The notes under the pieces are model-generated. The model had not been told where the DNA came from. It saw only the letters and a list, made by a program, of their open reading frames with translations, and did no database searches. Both the position numbers and the translations under genes were made by a program. From contig JAKSSL010000001.1 in the NCBI GenBank assembly GCA_024403115.1, forward strand, positions 20,500 through 84,499: DNA of 64,000 nt, in the 5' to 3' direction. Below are positions 51,974-62,600 of this stretch, piece by piece (the first letter of the stretch is position 1; each line of letters begins with the position of its first letter). This DNA comes from Clostridia bacterium. Lineage in GTDB: Bacteria > Bacillota > Clostridia > Peptostreptococcales > Anaerovoracaceae.

Positions 51974-52853
51974 TCTTAATCTTCTCCGGTAAAACAGCTA
52001 TTACAATAGCAATTGTCATAACAACACAGCCTATGTATTCGCTTGTTTTCAAAACCTCACCTAAAACAATCCAGCCTGCCAACAAGGAAAATACAGTTTC
52101 CGATGAAAGAATCATTGAAGCAAGATTTGGACCAGTATGCTTGATTCCGTAAAGCTGCAAAGTATATCCAAAGCCACATGATACAACACCGGTTATCAGA
52201 ATTGGCACAATGCTTAATGAGATATTATTCAATGTGATTTGTCCAGGCTCAAGTATTAAAGCAAGGATAAATGCCATTAATGAAGTTGCTACGAAAAGTA
52301 AGGTTGAATACTTTATAGTATCTGCGTTTTCCAAAAAATGATTGCTTAAAACCATGTAAATTGAATAAGTTATAGCACATACCAGTGATAACAAATCGCC
52401 GAAATTGATGTTGTGGAAACCTTCTGTCATTGTAATCAGATATAAGCCTACCATAGCCATAACAACTGCAAGCCACATCTTCTTACTTACACGCTGTTTA
52501 AGGAATAAACCTAAAGTAGGAACAATGAAAATGTAAAATGCTGTTACAAAAGCACACTTTCCAACGCTTGTATATTGCAAAGCCAGTTGTTGTGCAAAAA
52601 GTTGTACAATAAAAGCTGGCGCACATATCATGGCTGGTTTAAAAGCTTGTTTAAATCCAGCTATAGTATCTACACCGTTTTTCTTGTCAATGATTAAAAT
52701 CAAAGGGATCATGGATACAGCACCAAAAGCAACACGGACTGCAGTAAAAGAAAAAGGTCCCATATAATCCATGCCACTGGCTTGTCCTACCAGTCCTGCT
52801 CCCCAAATTAATGCACAAGCGAAACAAGCAATCTTGCCTAAATTAGTATTCAT
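51957..52853 (-). CDS. EamA/DMT family transporter
   Basis: A 298-residue protein with ten hydrophobic helices in two EamA repeats (GAGLVGQASGMDY and a SSETVFSLLAGWIVLGE repeat end). DMT proteins export or import metabolites such as amino acids; direction and substrate cannot be told from sequence. ATG follows AGGAGAGAAA, 9 bp after the MBL gene, so it lies in one operon with it and the GNAT gene. Confidence 0.9.
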   Translation of the reverse strand: MNTNLGKIACFACALIWGAGLVGQASGMDYMGPFSFTAVRVAFGAVSMIPLILIIDKKNGVDTIAGFKQAFKPAMICAPAFIVQLFAQQLALQYTSVGKCAFVTAFYIFIVPTLGLFLKQRVSKKMWLAVVMAMVGLYLITMTEGFHNINFGDLLSLVCAITYSIYMVLSNHFLENADTIKYSTLLFVATSLMAFILALILEPGQITLNNISLSIVPILITGVVSCGFGYTLQLYGIKHTGPNLASMILSSETVFSLLAGWIVLGEVLKTSEYIGCVVMTIAIVIAVLPEKIKNDKIS

Positions 52854-52862
52854 GTTTCTCTC

Positions 52863-53663
52863 CTATAAATCAATAACTTCCAAATCATCAGGAACAAATA
52901 AGTTCCCCGAATAATAATTCGAGCCCTCTAAAGTGTATAACTCTTTGTGATTCTCGAAATGAGTTTCTTCAGTGTGATATAGAATCAAATTAGCAATTCC
53001 AAGGCTTTCAGCTAGTTTACAAGAATCTTTTACAGTTGTATGATTCTTCTCATAAGGTTTGAATATCTCTGCCTCAGAATCAAGGCAAAATGCCTCATGC
53101 AGCAGCCACTTACTGCCTCTTACAAGGGAATATGCATCCTCTGTAAAAGGTTCATCTCCTGCGAAAGTCAGCTTTTCACCGTCTCCCATGTCCATTACGA
53201 AACCAAATTGTTTCGCTTTTGTAGAATGAAGATCAAAGAAGCATATATTGTGGCCAATAATGTTTCTTTCTTCCCTATCTTCAATTATATCAAACTTAAT
53301 TCTTTGGTCAATGTGCATTGCATCCTTTTTCTTTAAAAGCTTAGCGCACATATCTTTTAAAAGCCCAATTACCTCATCATTACCATAAATAGTAAGATTA
53401 CCTTCGTAAGTGCCTTTATTCATCCCATCAGCAATATATCTTACAAGCCAAATCAAGCCTAGGATGTGGTCTATGTGTTTATGGCTGACTACAACGTGAT
53501 GAATGTCCTGCCAATTGCAGTCCACTCCCTTAAGTTGCCTGAACAAGCCATTTCCACCTCCACCATCAACCAAAATATATTTACCCTCGTCCTCAATTAG
53601 GAAACAGGTATTGTAATTCTTTTCTGCAAAGGCATTGCCTGTGCCCAGTATTTTTAATTTCAT
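52863..53663 (-). CDS. Metallo-beta-lactamase-fold hydrolase (RNase Z-like)
   Basis: A 266-residue MBL-fold protein with VVSHKHIDHILG (HxHxDH), FAGDE and HEAF as further metal sites. The short form and LGTGNAFAEKN start resemble the RNase Z/PhnP-like group, but it is not a clear tRNase Z. I start at ATG 53661-53663; an in-frame TTG lies 18 bp upstream. Neither has a strong ribosome site. It is the first gene of the MBL-EamA-GNAT operon. Confidence 0.82.
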   Translation of the reverse strand: MKLKILGTGNAFAEKNYNTCFLIEDEGKYILVDGGGGNGLFRQLKGVDCNWQDIHHVVVSHKHIDHILGLIWLVRYIADGMNKGTYEGNLTIYGNDEVIGLLKDMCAKLLKKKDAMHIDQRIKFDIIEDREERNIIGHNICFFDLHSTKAKQFGFVMDMGDGEKLTFAGDEPFTEDAYSLVRGSKWLLHEAFCLDSEAEIFKPYEKNHTTVKDSCKLAESLGIANLILYHTEETHFENHKELYTLEGSNYYSGNLFVPDDLEVIDL

Positions 53664-53708
53664 CTTAGTCTTTCTAAACAAAGTAGCTTTTCAAAGCCTT
53701 CTTCTCCC

Positions 53709-54815
53709 CTACCTGTAGTAGATAAGCGCAAAGCTTAGAAGCGCTATAATTCCAATAACATTATATAAAGTGAATATTAAAATGTATTTCTTCTTGTCTG
53801 CATTCTCTTCCTTGCCGTATAACTTGAAGGAAATCAAGCTGGCCATAGATGCAATTAATGTTCCCATACCGCCAATATCTGTACCTATTGCCAAAAGCAT
53901 GTATTTATCAGAGAATCCTGACAGCAATATTGATGCAGGTACATTGCTCATGAATTGTGAACATGCAACAGACATTACCAATTCATTGCCATTAATTAAG
54001 GATTCTATCAATCCGCTTACCTCTGGAATTCTCGCCATATTTCCTACGAAAATGAAGAATCCTACAAAAGTAAATAGCAAGGAATAGTCCACCTTTTTAA
54101 ACAATCTCTCTTCTCTAACCACAAATATGCCTGCAACAGTTGTAATAACAGCTACATACCAAGGTATTACTCTGAATACCACCAACATAGCAATTAAGAA
54201 CAGTACTGAATAGACTATAACAAGCTTTTTATCAGGCTTCACCTTTGTTTTGGTCACAGTGAAGGTGATTTCATTTCTTGGGATGAAAACCATGGATCCA
54301 ACTAGTAGTACAAAAGCTAAAATAGTAATCGGAAACATTGTTTTCATGAAATCCAAAGGGCTTATATCAGATATTGCATAAAGATATAAGTTATGAGGAT
54401 TACCTATAGGTGAAAACATACTGCCCAAATTGGCTGCAAGGGTTTGCAAGACGACCACCCTTATTATCATTTGTTCCTGATGACATAATCTTAAAGCGTA
54501 TATAGCAAAAGGAACAAAAGCCAATAAAGACACGTCATTGGTAATGAGCATAGCCATAAAGAAGCACATGATTACAAGAAGTAAACACAGCATTCTGTTT
54601 GAGCCTACCCTTCCAAATACTTTCTCGATGAGAAGTTCAAAGAGACCTATCTCTTGAAAGCCTTTTACCAAAGTCATAAGGCAGAATAAAAGCGCCAAAA
54701 CACGCCAATTAATGTAATCAAGATATTGGCTGTCTGGTGCTACAAAAAACATTGAAATAATTGCAAGAATTATTGCAATAGTCATTATCTTTTCTTTTTT
54801 CAATAACTCTATCAT
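53709..54815 (-). CDS. SLC13/ArsB-like anion permease
   Basis: A 368-residue membrane protein with about ten helices. The pattern (TNDVSLLAFVPFAIYA, and ANLGSMFSPIGNPHNLYLY) matches the ion-transporter superfamily that includes SLC13 dicarboxylate carriers, ArsB and NhaD. It is shorter than typical 430-residue members. It has its own promoter (54848-54876) and AAAGGAA site. Substrate not assigned. Confidence 0.85.
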   Translation of the reverse strand: MIELLKKEKIMTIAIILAIISMFFVAPDSQYLDYINWRVLALLFCLMTLVKGFQEIGLFELLIEKVFGRVGSNRMLCLLLVIMCFFMAMLITNDVSLLAFVPFAIYALRLCHQEQMIIRVVVLQTLAANLGSMFSPIGNPHNLYLYAISDISPLDFMKTMFPITILAFVLLVGSMVFIPRNEITFTVTKTKVKPDKKLVIVYSVLFLIAMLVVFRVIPWYVAVITTVAGIFVVREERLFKKVDYSLLFTFVGFFIFVGNMARIPEVSGLIESLINGNELVMSVACSQFMSNVPASILLSGFSDKYMLLAIGTDIGGMGTLIASMASLISFKLYGKEENADKKKYILIFTLYNVIGIIALLSFALIYYR

Positions 54816-54847
54816 ATGAATTCCTTTAATGTCATAATTCTAAATAT

Positions 54848-54876
54848 AGTATATAAATTTTTACCCTTTTTTTCAA
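54848..54876 (-). promoter_or_regulatory. Sigma-A-type promoter of the SLC13-like gene
   Basis: TTGAAA (54871-54876) and TATACT (54848-54853) on the minus strand, 17 bp apart. Confidence 0.75.
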
Positions 54877-54892
54877 TCTTTTTAAATTTATT

Positions 54893-54923
54893 TTGTACCA
54901 AAAACACAATTCTTGTGGTACAA
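54893..54923. repeat. 8-bp inverted repeat over the SDR promoter
   Basis: TTGTACCA (54893-54900) and TGGTACAA (54916-54923) form a perfect 8-bp inverted repeat with a 15-nt gap. The right arm overlaps the extended -10 TGGTACAAT (54916-54924). It looks like an operator for a dimeric repressor. Confidence 0.6.
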
Positions 54924-54924
54924 T
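54916..54924 (+). promoter_or_regulatory. Extended -10 promoter of the SDR gene
   Basis: TGGTACAAT matches an extended -10; no good -35. It lies 50 bp before the start codon; direct repeats of TTGAGAAT (54929 and 54949) fill the leader. Confidence 0.55.
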
Positions 54925-54974
54925 ATCGTTGAGAATCGTATTAACATTTTGAGAATTATAGAAAGGCAATTATT

Positions 54975-55748
54975 ATGAAGAATTATTTTGATTTAACAGG
55001 CCGCGTAGCACTTATCACAGGTTGCTCAACTGGACTTGGAGTTCAAATGGCAAATGCTTTGGCTAGCCAAGGTGCAAACATTGTTGCTTTAGCAAGAAGA
55101 GAAAACTTGGTAAAAGAAGTTGCCAAAGACCTAGAAGAAAAATATGGTGTAAAAGCCATCGGTGTTCCATGCGATATCACTGATACTAATAGAGTTGAAG
55201 AAGCTGTCGCAACAGTTATGAAAGAGTTCGGCAGAATAGACATTCTAATTAATAACGCTGGTACTGGCGCTGTGGCTCCTGCCCAAGACATTACTGATGA
55301 TCAATTTGCAAACGAGGTTAATATTGACCTATTCGGCACATTTAAGGTGGCACGTGAAGTTGCAAAGCAAGCAATGATCCCAGCAGGCTATGGCAGAATC
55401 ATTAATATAGCTTCCATGTATGGCTTAGTTGGAAACAAAATCGCACCTGCATCACCATATCATGCAGCTAAAGGCGGTGTAGTTAACCTAACTAGAGCCC
55501 TAGCTTGTGAATGGGCAGACAAAGGCATTACAGTAAATGCAATTTGTCCAGGATACTTTGAAACACCTCTTACTAAGGAAACTTTAGACAGCGAATTCTT
55601 CCAAGAATATGCTAAGGTTACAATTCCTATGGCAAGATATGGCAAAGAAGGCGAATTGGATACAGCAGCTATATTCTTAGCTTCACCTTTCAGCACATAC
55701 GTAAATGGTGCAATTCTACCTGTTGACGGTGGATATGTATCACTTTAA
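54975..55748 (+). CDS. Short-chain dehydrogenase/reductase (gluconate 5-dehydrogenase-like)
   Basis: A 257-residue SDR: NAD(P)-binding ITGCSTGLGVQMA, the NNAG motif, catalytic Ser in NIASMYGLVG and YHAAK as the Tyr-Lys pair, ending in VDGGYVSL. The sequence is close to the gluconate 5-dehydrogenase/SDR classical group, but the substrate is not certain. ATG follows AAAGGC. It is a single gene with an operator-like repeat in its promoter and a bidirectional terminator behind. Confidence 0.9.
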   Translation: MKNYFDLTGRVALITGCSTGLGVQMANALASQGANIVALARRENLVKEVAKDLEEKYGVKAIGVPCDITDTNRVEEAVATVMKEFGRIDILINNAGTGAVAPAQDITDDQFANEVNIDLFGTFKVAREVAKQAMIPAGYGRIINIASMYGLVGNKIAPASPYHAAKGGVVNLTRALACEWADKGITVNAICPGYFETPLTKETLDSEFFQEYAKVTIPMARYGKEGELDTAAIFLASPFSTYVNGAILPVDGGYVSL

Positions 55749-55766
55749 TCAATCGTTTTAGACTAT

Positions 55767-55792
55767 AAAAGCTCCTGATTTCAGGAGCTTTT
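55767..55792. terminator. Bidirectional terminator
   Basis: AAAAGCTCCTGA/TCAGGAGCTTTT hairpin followed by T on the plus strand, between the SDR and C69 genes. Confidence 0.85.
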
Positions 55793-55805
55793 TTCATGTC
55801 TGTGA

Positions 55806-57536
55806 CTAATTATTCTTTTTTCTATTTCGTATAAATATATACACAGCTTCAGCTATTGCAATAAGGGCTAGTATTCCCAATATAAGGTATATAGTCGTTT
55901 TGTCTGATGTTTCAGTATTTGAGAATTCTGTATTAGCTTCATCATCCCCTGCAACATAGCATCTGCCCTTCTTGTACTTGAAGAAACGCATATCCCCATT
56001 ATCACTCATATTATATATTTGAATATATGATAATCTATCGTAGACAAGCTTAGTGTTCTCATACTGTTCCTCAGCCATCTTCATAGCCATGTCTGTAACA
56101 TATTTATCCCCTGCTTCTCTGGAATCATCATAAGCAGCTTTAATCTCATCAATGGAAGAATCAATAGTGCTTGCCATCCTCTCTTCTTGATCGTGATTAA
56201 AGTCCTTCAAGCCTCGGCTCAAATGTTCTCTGTCAGATTCTGACAAAGCAGCATTTCTACGGCACATATAGTAGAAACTATCATTGATTGCGTCCTCATA
56301 AGTGTTGTGAATCTTGTATTTATCGAAAGTATCTGTTATTCCTGAAAAAGCAGGAACAAAGATGCAATGCTCAGCATTTCCAACACTCAGCCATTGTAAT
56401 TGACAACAGCAATCAGGTAATTCGTCCCATGTTTGAATTATATGGACACAGCTTTGTCTAGGTGTTCCAATAGGTCTAACATTTTCATTACCCTCTTTTT
56501 CCATATCATACTTAGTGCCTTCATATCTGTCGCCATAAAGTTTAATAACATCTTGAAGGGAGACTTTTTCATCTGGTGTGAATAATAGTGAATAGAAAGT
56601 ATCCGTATTGTATCCACCTGTCTTGGAAGGAGCCCAAGCATCGTGGCCTCTCCAAGTTCTCATATTTGAAAAATCATATCTAAGATTTCCAGCTATTGAT
56701 CTTGCAAGATGATATCTACCCTTGTCGTCAACCACTTTTCCAGGAAGTCTGTCTAAACACTTCTTCAAATTGCTAGATACTACCCAATCATCACCTAAAT
56801 TATCAAAATCGATCCAGCCTAGCATGATTTGATTGCCGAATACTGCCACCTTATCACTTGGAAGTTTCATGGCAGCATAAGATGTACCGCCATACATCTC
56901 AAATATCCAGGCCTCATTTTTGTCTGATAACAAAATAGTGTTATATTCGCCTGAGCCGTATTTATCCATATATTTTGCTAGAATCTCAACTCCCTCTCTG
57001 GCGCTCTTGCACTGACAAGCTGGAATTGCAGGTAAAATTGCCTCACGTAATCCATGACCCCATGGTTTTACAGGGTCGAAATACGAATACATATCGCACA
57101 CTTCTGTTGTTACTGTAGCAGTAACCGCCAGGCCGTATTCATTGATACATGATGCATAATATGGTTCTATTAATTCCTTGGAATCACGTAAAGTAATATA
57201 TTTACAAGTCTCATCTGGAATCTCCACAGAAAAATTTTGTTGTTCTTCATCAACTATGGTTCTGTTCTCACCTTTTTCAGCAGGAACCACTTCAAAAAGC
57301 TTGTTGCAAAGTCCACATCCCTGGTCTTCACTTCTTGCAATAATCTGTTTTCCCTCTGCAGAAGCATCCTTACCAACATACATGCCTGTACATCTAGTTA
57401 GTAAATCTATTGTTGAATCATCCCTTGTTTCCTTGTCCGCTGCCAAAGCAAAATCCATAGTAAAGCTTGCAAAAGCAGAAAAAACAAGTAAGAATGACGC
57501 CACTACAATTATTGTTCTTTTGTATGTTATTTTCAT
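55806..57536 (-). CDS. C69 family dipeptidase, membrane-anchored
   Basis: A 576-residue secreted peptidase of family C69 (Ntn-hydrolase). Signal peptide about residues 8-32; the predicted nucleophile is Cys49 in RCTGMYVGKDAS, so a short propeptide must be removed. Other conserved pieces include NEYGLAVTATVT, KPWGHGLREA and EMYGGTSYAA. A C-terminal transmembrane helix with a basic tail (about 545-570) anchors it outside. It cleaves dipeptides or short peptides. I start at ATG 57534-57536 with AAGGTGATAA. It is the last gene of the run from ispG. Confidence 0.87.
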   Translation of the reverse strand: MKITYKRTIIVVASFLLVFSAFASFTMDFALAADKETRDDSTIDLLTRCTGMYVGKDASAEGKQIIARSEDQGCGLCNKLFEVVPAEKGENRTIVDEEQQNFSVEIPDETCKYITLRDSKELIEPYYASCINEYGLAVTATVTTEVCDMYSYFDPVKPWGHGLREAILPAIPACQCKSAREGVEILAKYMDKYGSGEYNTILLSDKNEAWIFEMYGGTSYAAMKLPSDKVAVFGNQIMLGWIDFDNLGDDWVVSSNLKKCLDRLPGKVVDDKGRYHLARSIAGNLRYDFSNMRTWRGHDAWAPSKTGGYNTDTFYSLLFTPDEKVSLQDVIKLYGDRYEGTKYDMEKEGNENVRPIGTPRQSCVHIIQTWDELPDCCCQLQWLSVGNAEHCIFVPAFSGITDTFDKYKIHNTYEDAINDSFYYMCRRNAALSESDREHLSRGLKDFNHDQEERMASTIDSSIDEIKAAYDDSREAGDKYVTDMAMKMAEEQYENTKLVYDRLSYIQIYNMSDNGDMRFFKYKKGRCYVAGDDEANTEFSNTETSDKTTIYLILGILALIAIAEAVYIFIRNRKKNN

Positions 57537-57548
57537 AATTATCACCTT

Positions 57549-58421
57549 CTATTTGAAAAATCTTTTAAGCTTTGGTTTAACTAAAATTAAAGTTATTAAA
57601 TCAGGGTACCATCCCGGCTTATTATTTTTTTGAAGAAGATCCAAAGCATTGTATATATCCAATTTTTTATTTAAAGCCTTGGTTTCTTCCTCATTGTAAC
57701 CAAAGTATTCTTTTACAAAAACTGCCCAAAATCTATTAAGCTTTTTCTTGTTCATATGCATCAAATATGGAATATATGGCAACCAAGCCATATCTACAAA
57801 AGCATTGTACATATGAGCCAAATCCATAAGAGGATCCCCTGATGAAAAGCGGTCAAGATCTATCCAGTAATCCTTCCCTTCAGCTTGTATCAAGTTGCCA
57901 GTTTGAAGATCTCCGTGAAGGCATGTGGTATGCTCATCCATTTCCTCAAGAAGCTTATACAAGCCAGCTTTATATTTACCAATAAACTTGGCAGCTTCTA
58001 TGCCCGTTCTGATTCTATCAGTTTTGCTCCCAAAAAGCTGAGTATCACATGGCGTTGAATGAAGTTCCTTAGTCTTACGCGCAAAACTTTTGGCATATTC
58101 ATCCAGTTTTTCCGGATTGTCGGCCACCATTCTGGAATATGATTTCTTGTGCCTAATGTTTTCATATATGACACCATATTCATCGCCTATCCTTACCACT
58201 TCATATACAGAAGCCGTTGCAATACCAAGGCCGGCAACTTTCTTTGCCATATTGTAATCATTCAGAGCTAATTCCTCTGTACCATGGAATTTAAAATGCT
58301 TTAAAAGCAAAGTCTCATCCTCATTAACATAGGAGTCTGAATTTGCCCCCGAACCTGTCTTATGCCATTGGCTTAAATCTATTGATTTGTATTGATTTTC
58401 TTTGTTTTTTAATTCGTCCAT
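57549..58421 (-). CDS. Phosphotransferase (aminoglycoside/choline kinase fold)
   Basis: A 290-residue APH/choline-kinase-like enzyme with the catalytic loop HGDLQTGNLI and the metal motif IDLDRFSSGDP. The sequence resembles the family TIGR02172 (aminoglycoside phosphotransferase-like proteins of unknown substrate). I start at ATG 58419-58421 preceded by AGGAATT; the upstream in-frame codon lies inside the methyltransferase gene. It sits 8 bp after that gene. Confidence 0.8.
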   Translation of the reverse strand: MDELKNKENQYKSIDLSQWHKTGSGANSDSYVNEDETLLLKHFKFHGTEELALNDYNMAKKVAGLGIATASVYEVVRIGDEYGVIYENIRHKKSYSRMVADNPEKLDEYAKSFARKTKELHSTPCDTQLFGSKTDRIRTGIEAAKFIGKYKAGLYKLLEEMDEHTTCLHGDLQTGNLIQAEGKDYWIDLDRFSSGDPLMDLAHMYNAFVDMAWLPYIPYLMHMNKKKLNRFWAVFVKEYFGYNEEETKALNKKLDIYNALDLLQKNNKPGWYPDLITLILVKPKLKRFFK

Positions 58422-58429
58422 AATTCCTA

Positions 58430-59650
58430 TTACTTTACACTTTCCTTTACTTTGCTCAACAAACAAATGCACTCCGTATGCTTTGTCATTGGGAAATTAT
58501 CAAACGGCTTTATATACTCAGCCTTGTATCCATAGGCCTCAAACTCTTTCAAATTAATAGCCAAAGTCTTAGGATTGCAAGAAATGTACAGTATTTGTTC
58601 AACACCGTATCTGGCAATTTTATCAAGGGCCTTTGTTTGAATACCAACTCTAGGAGGATCCACAACAATGACATCGGGTTTCTTGCTAAAGTCCCAAATA
58701 TGAGCACCTATTTGGCCATCCAAGACTTTAAAGCAATCTCCAGCTATAAACTTACAATTATCTAAGCCGTTTAAATCTGCGTTTTTACGGGCGGAATCAA
58801 CGGCTTCTTCCACAATTTCAACTCCTACGACTTCCTTCGCTTTAAGAGCCAAAATTTGGCTTATAGTCCCTGTCCCACAGTAAAGGTCAAAGACGGTTTT
58901 CCCTTCAAAATCATCAATTAAATCCAAAGCTTCTTTGTATAATCTTTCCACAGCTTCAACATTTGTTTGGAAGAATGAAAAAGCACTCACCTTAAACTTT
59001 AGGCCAAGTATTTCTTCCATGTAATAATCTCTACCGTACAAAGTTTTAAGCTCATCACATTTAACCGCATCGGCAAGGTCATCGTTGATTGTTCTAAGAA
59101 TTCCAACAATGGTATTGTTTAAGTCTAATTCCAACAAACCTTTAACATAGGCCTCTTCATCGAAATTAAACTCTGCCCCTTCGCCAAGGCCATCGGAGCT
59201 TGTAACTATGTTTACCAGCAGTTCACCATATCTAACACCTTTCCTTATAATAAGATTTCTCATAAGGCCTAGGTGGCTTCTCTTGTGATATTGTTTGTAT
59301 CCTCTGTCTATAGCAAAGTCCAAAGTATAGCGAAGTACCTTGTTAAAATCTGGGTCAACTAACTGGCACTCATCAACGGTCACAATGGACATAAAGTGTC
59401 CTTTTTTGTGCATGCCCAAAGTCATTTCTCCGTCTTTTACCAAATCGCCAAAGGTATATTCCATCTTATTTCTATAATTATACATTGATGGGCATCCTTC
59501 TATGGCATCAAATTTGATTCCACTGGCATCTACTTCTTTTTCTCTAAGCAGAGCTTTAACTTCGCTCTCCTTTGCTTTTAATTGTTGTTCATAGGGAACT
59601 CCTTGGTGAATGCATCCACCACAGAATTCGTTTTGTTTACATATTTCCAT
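58430..59650 (-). CDS. 23S rRNA/tRNA uracil-C5 methyltransferase (RlmD/TrmA family)
   Basis: A 406-residue SAM-dependent RNA methyltransferase. The N-terminal cysteine cluster (EICKQNEFCGGC) and CPSMYNYRNK are those of the iron-sulfur RumA type. The SAM motif VFDLYCGTGTISQI, the catalytic Cys in ILYISCNPKTL and the DPPRVG motif are present. It probably makes m5U in rRNA; the exact site is not predictable. It has no TRAM domain. ATG follows AGAGGATA. Confidence 0.9.
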   Translation of the reverse strand: MEICKQNEFCGGCIHQGVPYEQQLKAKESEVKALLREKEVDASGIKFDAIEGCPSMYNYRNKMEYTFGDLVKDGEMTLGMHKKGHFMSIVTVDECQLVDPDFNKVLRYTLDFAIDRGYKQYHKRSHLGLMRNLIIRKGVRYGELLVNIVTSSDGLGEGAEFNFDEEAYVKGLLELDLNNTIVGILRTINDDLADAVKCDELKTLYGRDYYMEEILGLKFKVSAFSFFQTNVEAVERLYKEALDLIDDFEGKTVFDLYCGTGTISQILALKAKEVVGVEIVEEAVDSARKNADLNGLDNCKFIAGDCFKVLDGQIGAHIWDFSKKPDVIVVDPPRVGIQTKALDKIARYGVEQILYISCNPKTLAINLKEFEAYGYKAEYIKPFDNFPMTKHTECICLLSKVKESVK

Positions 59651-59658
59651 AATATCCT

Positions 59659-62600
59659 CTAGAACAAAGTGAACTGATCTGTTTCAGGTAGATCTACAAT
59701 GGCACCACAGGCTTTTAAAGCCTCAATGTTAGCACCATTAAGCTTTGTTCTCTTCTTTATATCTTCTATAGTCTCAAAAGGCTTTTCTTTGTACGCATCC
59801 TCCAAAGTTTGAGCCGCCGTATCTCCTATTCCTTCTAAAGCGGAGAATGATGGTAATACTTTGCCATCTTCTGTTAAATCAAATTTGATCGCTTTTGAAT
59901 GTTCAAGATTAACAGGTGCAAACTCGTATCCTCTAGCATACATTTCCAAAGCTACTTCCAGCACTGTCCTTTGATCCTGCTCTAATTTAGTTGCATCTAG
60001 GCCTTTTCTATCAATTAAGCGAATCTTAGCTTTTATAGAATCAAAGCCTCCAATACAAGTAGTGTAGTCAAATTGGGACACCTTTGTACTGAAATAAGTG
60101 GCATAGAATTCCTTTGGATAGTGAACCTTGAACCAGGCCATTCTCCATGAATTCATAACGTAGGCTACAGCGTGGGCACGTGGGAACATGTACTTGATTT
60201 TAGCGCAGGAATCAATGTACCAATCAGGCACATTACAGTCCTTCATCTTCATCTTCATGTCATCCCATTTGCCATATTTTCCTGCGGCAACTTTACCCTT
60301 ACGAACTTGTTCCATGATTTCAAATGCATCGGCTTTTTCCAAACCCTTTAAAATCAAATAGTTCATAATGTCGTCACGGGTTGAAATAACCTCGTTCATA
60401 GTTGCTGTCTTGGATTTAATATAGTCTTGAGCATTGTTTAGCCATACATCTGTTCCATGTGAGAAACCTGATAGTCTGACCAAATCTCCAATCTTGGACG
60501 GTTGAGTATCATCCAGCATTTGTCTTGTAAATCGTGTTCCAAATTCTGGTATTCCAAAGCTTCCGTGAGTGGCTTCATAGTCATCGCGAACAATATTAAG
60601 ACTTTCAGTTCCAAGGAAGACCTTCTTTGTCTCTTCATCTTGGAAAGGAATATCAAAAGGATTTACTCCTGTCATATCTTGAAGCTGACGAATCATTGAT
60701 GGACCATCGTGTCCAAGTATATCCAACTTTAACAAGTTTTCATCGATTTTGTGATAATCAAAGTGAGTTGTTATAATATCGGATTTTGCATCATTTGCAG
60801 GTCTTTGAACTGGGCAAAATTCATATATTTCATGATCATCTGGAACAATTACAATTCCGCCTGGATGTTGTCCTGTAGTTCTCTTTACTCCAGTACAAAT
60901 TTCAGCTTCTCTTTCTGTCTCGTATTTATTAATAGGAATGCCCTGTTCTTCGTAGAATTTCTTAACGAAACCAAAGGCTGTCTTTTCAGCTACTGTACCA
61001 ACAGTTCCTGCTTTGAAAACATTCTTTTCTCCGAAGATTTCACCAACATATTTGTGGGCAGTTGCTTGATATTCACCTGCAAAGTTAAGGTCGATATCAG
61101 GTTCCTTATTTCCTGTGAATCCAAGGAAGGTTTCAAAAGGAATAGTGAAACCATCTCTGTTCATCTCAGTGCCACAATCAGGACATACTTTCGATGGCAT
61201 GTCGCAACCGCAGTCATATAGGTTTTGATCTCCCCACTCTAAATGTTTGCACTTAGGGCATATGTAATGTGGTGGCAAAGGATTTACTTCAGTAATACCT
61301 GCCATTGTGGCAGCAAAAGAAGATCCTACGGAACCACGGGATCCTACAAGATATCCATCGGATAAAGATTTATTAACCAGCATTTGAGCAGAGACATACA
61401 TTACAGAATATCCATTGTCGATAATTGAGCTAAGCTCTTTCTCAAGTCTGCTACCTATTTCTTCAGGTAATGGATCTCCATAAATGTCCTTTGCTCTCTT
61501 TTCACAGCTCTCTCTTAGAATCTTTTCAGAATTCTCAATCTTAGGTGGGTATTTGCCCTTTGGTACAGGTAAAATATTACCGTCAACCATATCAGCTATT
61601 TTGTTAGTGTTAGTAATTACAAGCTCTCTAGCGATTTCCTCACCAAAATATGAAAACTCTTGTAGCATTTCTGCTGTAGTTCTAAGGTACAGTCCTTGAC
61701 CGCTTTCAGCGTCTTGATAGCCCTGTCCTGCCAAGATTATGTTTCTATACTTCGCAGCTTCTGGGCCTTCATAGTGAGCATCTGTTGTGGCTAGAACCAA
61801 TTTGCCCATTTCTTGTCCAAGAGCATATATTCTCTTGTTTATGGCTTTTAAATCCTCTTCACTATTAACAATATTTCTTTCAACCATAAAGCGATTATTA
61901 ACTAAAGGCTGAATTTCAAAATAGTCATAGCGAGAAGCTATCTTCTTTATTCTTTCTTCACTTTCCTTATTAACAATAGCTCTGTATAGCTCGCCCGCTT
62001 CACATGCTGAGCCAATAATCAAACCTTCTCTGTGTTCTTCTAGCAAAGACCAAGGAATTCTTGGCTTTCTGTAGAAATATTCCAAATGAGATTTGGATAC
62101 CAATTTATATATATTTTTTAAGCCTTCTTGAGTCTTAGCCAATATGATAATGTGATGGCTTCTAGGTGATTTGTAGTCAATATTACCATCCTCGTCTACA
62201 AAGCCCTCATCATCAATTACATATCCTTCCAAACCATAGATGATCTTAATGTCCTTGCCCTTGGCTGCTGCAGCCATATCTGGGAATGACTGAACCACGC
62301 CGTGATCTGTTATGGCAACAGCCTTTTGTCCCCATTGGCATGCCAGTTCCACTATCCTCTTAGGTTCATTTAAGCCATCCATTTGGCTCATTATGCTGTG
62401 GCAGTGAAGTTCGACTCTTCGTTCTTCTCCCTCATAAGTCTCTTCTCTACCCTTATTTGCTTCAATGAGATTTACATCGCTCATTTTGATGCAAATCATG
62501 TTCTCAAATCTATCGAATTCAGCTTCTCCACGAACTAGAACATTCTGTCCCTTTTCGAAGATACCTGCAAGTTCTCTCGCTTTTTCTTCAGACAAGAAGG

